From: Microbacterium sp. LWO14-1.2
Lineage (GTDB): Bacteria; Actinomycetota; Actinomycetes; Actinomycetales; Microbacteriaceae
DNA length: 64,000 nt
Assembly: GCF_038397715.1 (NCBI RefSeq)
Contig: NZ_CP151633.1
Span: 248,001-312,000, forward strand
Direction of reading: 5' to 3'
Shown: positions 63,186 to 64,000 of the stretch, piece after piece
Layout: each line of letters starts with the position of its first letter
How positions within the stretch are numbered: position 1 is the stretch's first letter
The notes under the pieces: model-generated
Told to the model about the DNA's origin: nothing
The model's input: the letters and a program-made list of their open reading frames with translations, nothing else
The model's database searches: none
Program-made: the position numbers and the translations under genes

Positions 63186-63728
63186 ATGAGATGGGTCACG
63201 CACGAGTCCTCGACGGTCTACGAGAACCCCTGGATCTCGGTACGAGAGGATCGGGTGACCGGCCCCGGCGGCGACGGGATCTACGGAGTGGTGACGATGC
63301 GCAATCCGGCGGTGTTCGTCGTCGCGGTCGACGAGCAGGACCGCGTGTGCCTCGTCACGCTCGAGCGCTACACCACCGGCATCTCGATCGAGGTGCCGGC
63401 CGGCGGCAGCGACGGCGAGGACCCGCTCGTCGCCGCACAGCGCGAATTGGCGGAGGAGACCGGGTTCGAGGCGGCCGACTGGATTCCGATCGGCACGATG
63501 AACGCCCTCAACGGCATCGCCGCGGCACCCGAGCACGTCTTCCTCGCGCGCGAGCTCCGCCCGATCGCTCATGCGGACGCGCACGCACAGGACGAGGAGG
63601 GCATCGACGTGGTCGCCTGGGTCCCGTTCGCGGAGGTGCTGGCCATGATCGCCGGCGGGCGCATCACGGACGGCGAGACCGTCGCCGCGATCGCCATGGC
63701 CGGGATCCGACTCGGTCGGTTCCTCTGA
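63186..63728 (+). CDS. Nudix hydrolase
   Basis: A 180-aa hydrolase of the ADP-ribose pyrophosphatase type (NWISVREDRV-like start ENPWISVREDRVTGPGG). The Nudix box is VPAGGSDGEDPLVAAQREL followed by AEETGFEA. The catalytic REL-x-EE-x-GF part is intact, while the first loop (GGSDGE) is one residue shorter than the Gx5E consensus. TAGGCT (63173-63178) seven bases before the ATG suggests a leaderless mRNA. Confidence 0.91.
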   Translation: MRWVTHESSTVYENPWISVREDRVTGPGGDGIYGVVTMRNPAVFVVAVDEQDRVCLVTLERYTTGISIEVPAGGSDGEDPLVAAQRELAEETGFEAADWIPIGTMNALNGIAAAPEHVFLARELRPIAHADAHAQDEEGIDVVAWVPFAEVLAMIAGGRITDGETVAAIAMAGIRLGRFL

Positions 63729-63737
63729 CGATCCGCG

Positions 63738-64000
63738 TCAGACGCGGCCTCGACGGGCGATACGTGCCGTCAGAGACGTCGGCAGCACGCGCGTCAACAG
63801 CACGAGGGCCTTGTAGCGGAACGACGGGATCGACACCGGCCTGCCCAGTGCCGCGTCACGCAGACCCTCGCGCACGACGGTTCGTGCATCGAGCCACATG
63901 AACGCCGGCACGCCCTCCTGCCCCGGTGGCAGCCCCATGCGCTCGTGGAAGGAGGTGTGCGTGAACCCGGGGCACACCGCGGTCACACTCACGCCGTCGG
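63738..64000 (-). CDS. SDR family oxidoreductase, C-terminal part (runs off the window)
   Basis: About 87 codons of the C-terminal end of a short-chain dehydrogenase. The NAD-loop sequence VTAVCPGFTHTSFHERMG is the typical PG motif after the active site. The end (VVREGLRDAALGRPVSIPSFRYKALVLLTRVLPTSL) resembles SDRs of the YqjQ/DltE type that close with a membrane-associating helix. The catalytic Ser-Tyr-Lys lie beyond the edge. It is convergent with the Nudix gene. Confidence 0.85.
   Translation of the reverse strand, partial: DGVSVTAVCPGFTHTSFHERMGLPPGQEGVPAFMWLDARTVVREGLRDAALGRPVSIPSFRYKALVLLTRVLPTSLTARIARRGRV

Overview
The window looks like chromosome from a high-GC actinobacterium of the family Microbacteriaceae, most likely Microbacterium or a close relative. 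The reasons are the very GC-rich coding bias, the actinobacterial order ftsK-pgsA-cinA-XRE regulator-DUF3046-recA-recX-miaB-miaA-dapF-hflX, a tmRNA whose tag ends ALAA, and many start codons placed 6-7 nt behind a TAnnnT -10 box, as expected for leaderless mRNAs. The genus call rests on recalled family features, not on a search.

Host left arm (1-26048). The minus-strand run leuB-ilvE-FAH hydrolase-MFS-gltX is followed by an MFS exporter facing its TetR regulator, then serA and small membrane proteins. Next comes the branched-chain amino acid block ilvD-ilvB-ilvN-ilvC, trehalose synthesis (otsA-otsB), another MFS, and a thiolase plus two-subunit 3-oxoacid CoA-transferase set facing an IclR regulator. 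A MarR-MFS operon and a YbaK-type deacylase gene close the arm.

Prophage (26121-42220). A compact temperate siphovirus-type prophage of about 16.1 kb sits in a tRNA-Lys(CTT) gene, between 38-bp direct repeats identical to the tRNA 3' end. It reads attL-integrase-membrane protein on the plus strand. A single leftward minus-strand block follows, running from a small early gene through an HTH protein, HNH nuclease, C5 methyltransferase, terminase, portal, fused protease-capsid, tail genes, S74 tail fibre, M15 endolysin and two holin-like proteins. A plus-strand repressor gene lies against attR. The repressor 3' end is the attachment site itself. In the prophage it encodes 82 aa; joining the two ends as they would be in the circular phage extends it to 104 aa and makes it overlap the integrase start (TTGA). 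This is the rep-attP-int layout of integration-dependent immunity known from mycobacteriophages such as BPs and Brujita, and it is the most interesting system here. The fused protease-capsid gene carries a duplicated N-terminal module, including a second ribosome-binding site and start, which suggests a separate capsid product.

Host right arm (42257-64000). After the restored tRNA-Lys come hisN-type phosphatase, a lipoprotein, two small conserved genes, tmRNA and a SIMPL-domain protein. Then follow hflX, an RsmC-like methyltransferase and the long minus-strand housekeeping run dapA-rnj-ftsK-pgsA-cinA-XRE-DUF3046-recA-recX-miaB-miaA-(RibD-like)-(YpeA-like)-dapF. A Nudix hydrolase and a truncated SDR gene reach the right edge. 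No gene-free stretch exceeds about 300 bases.
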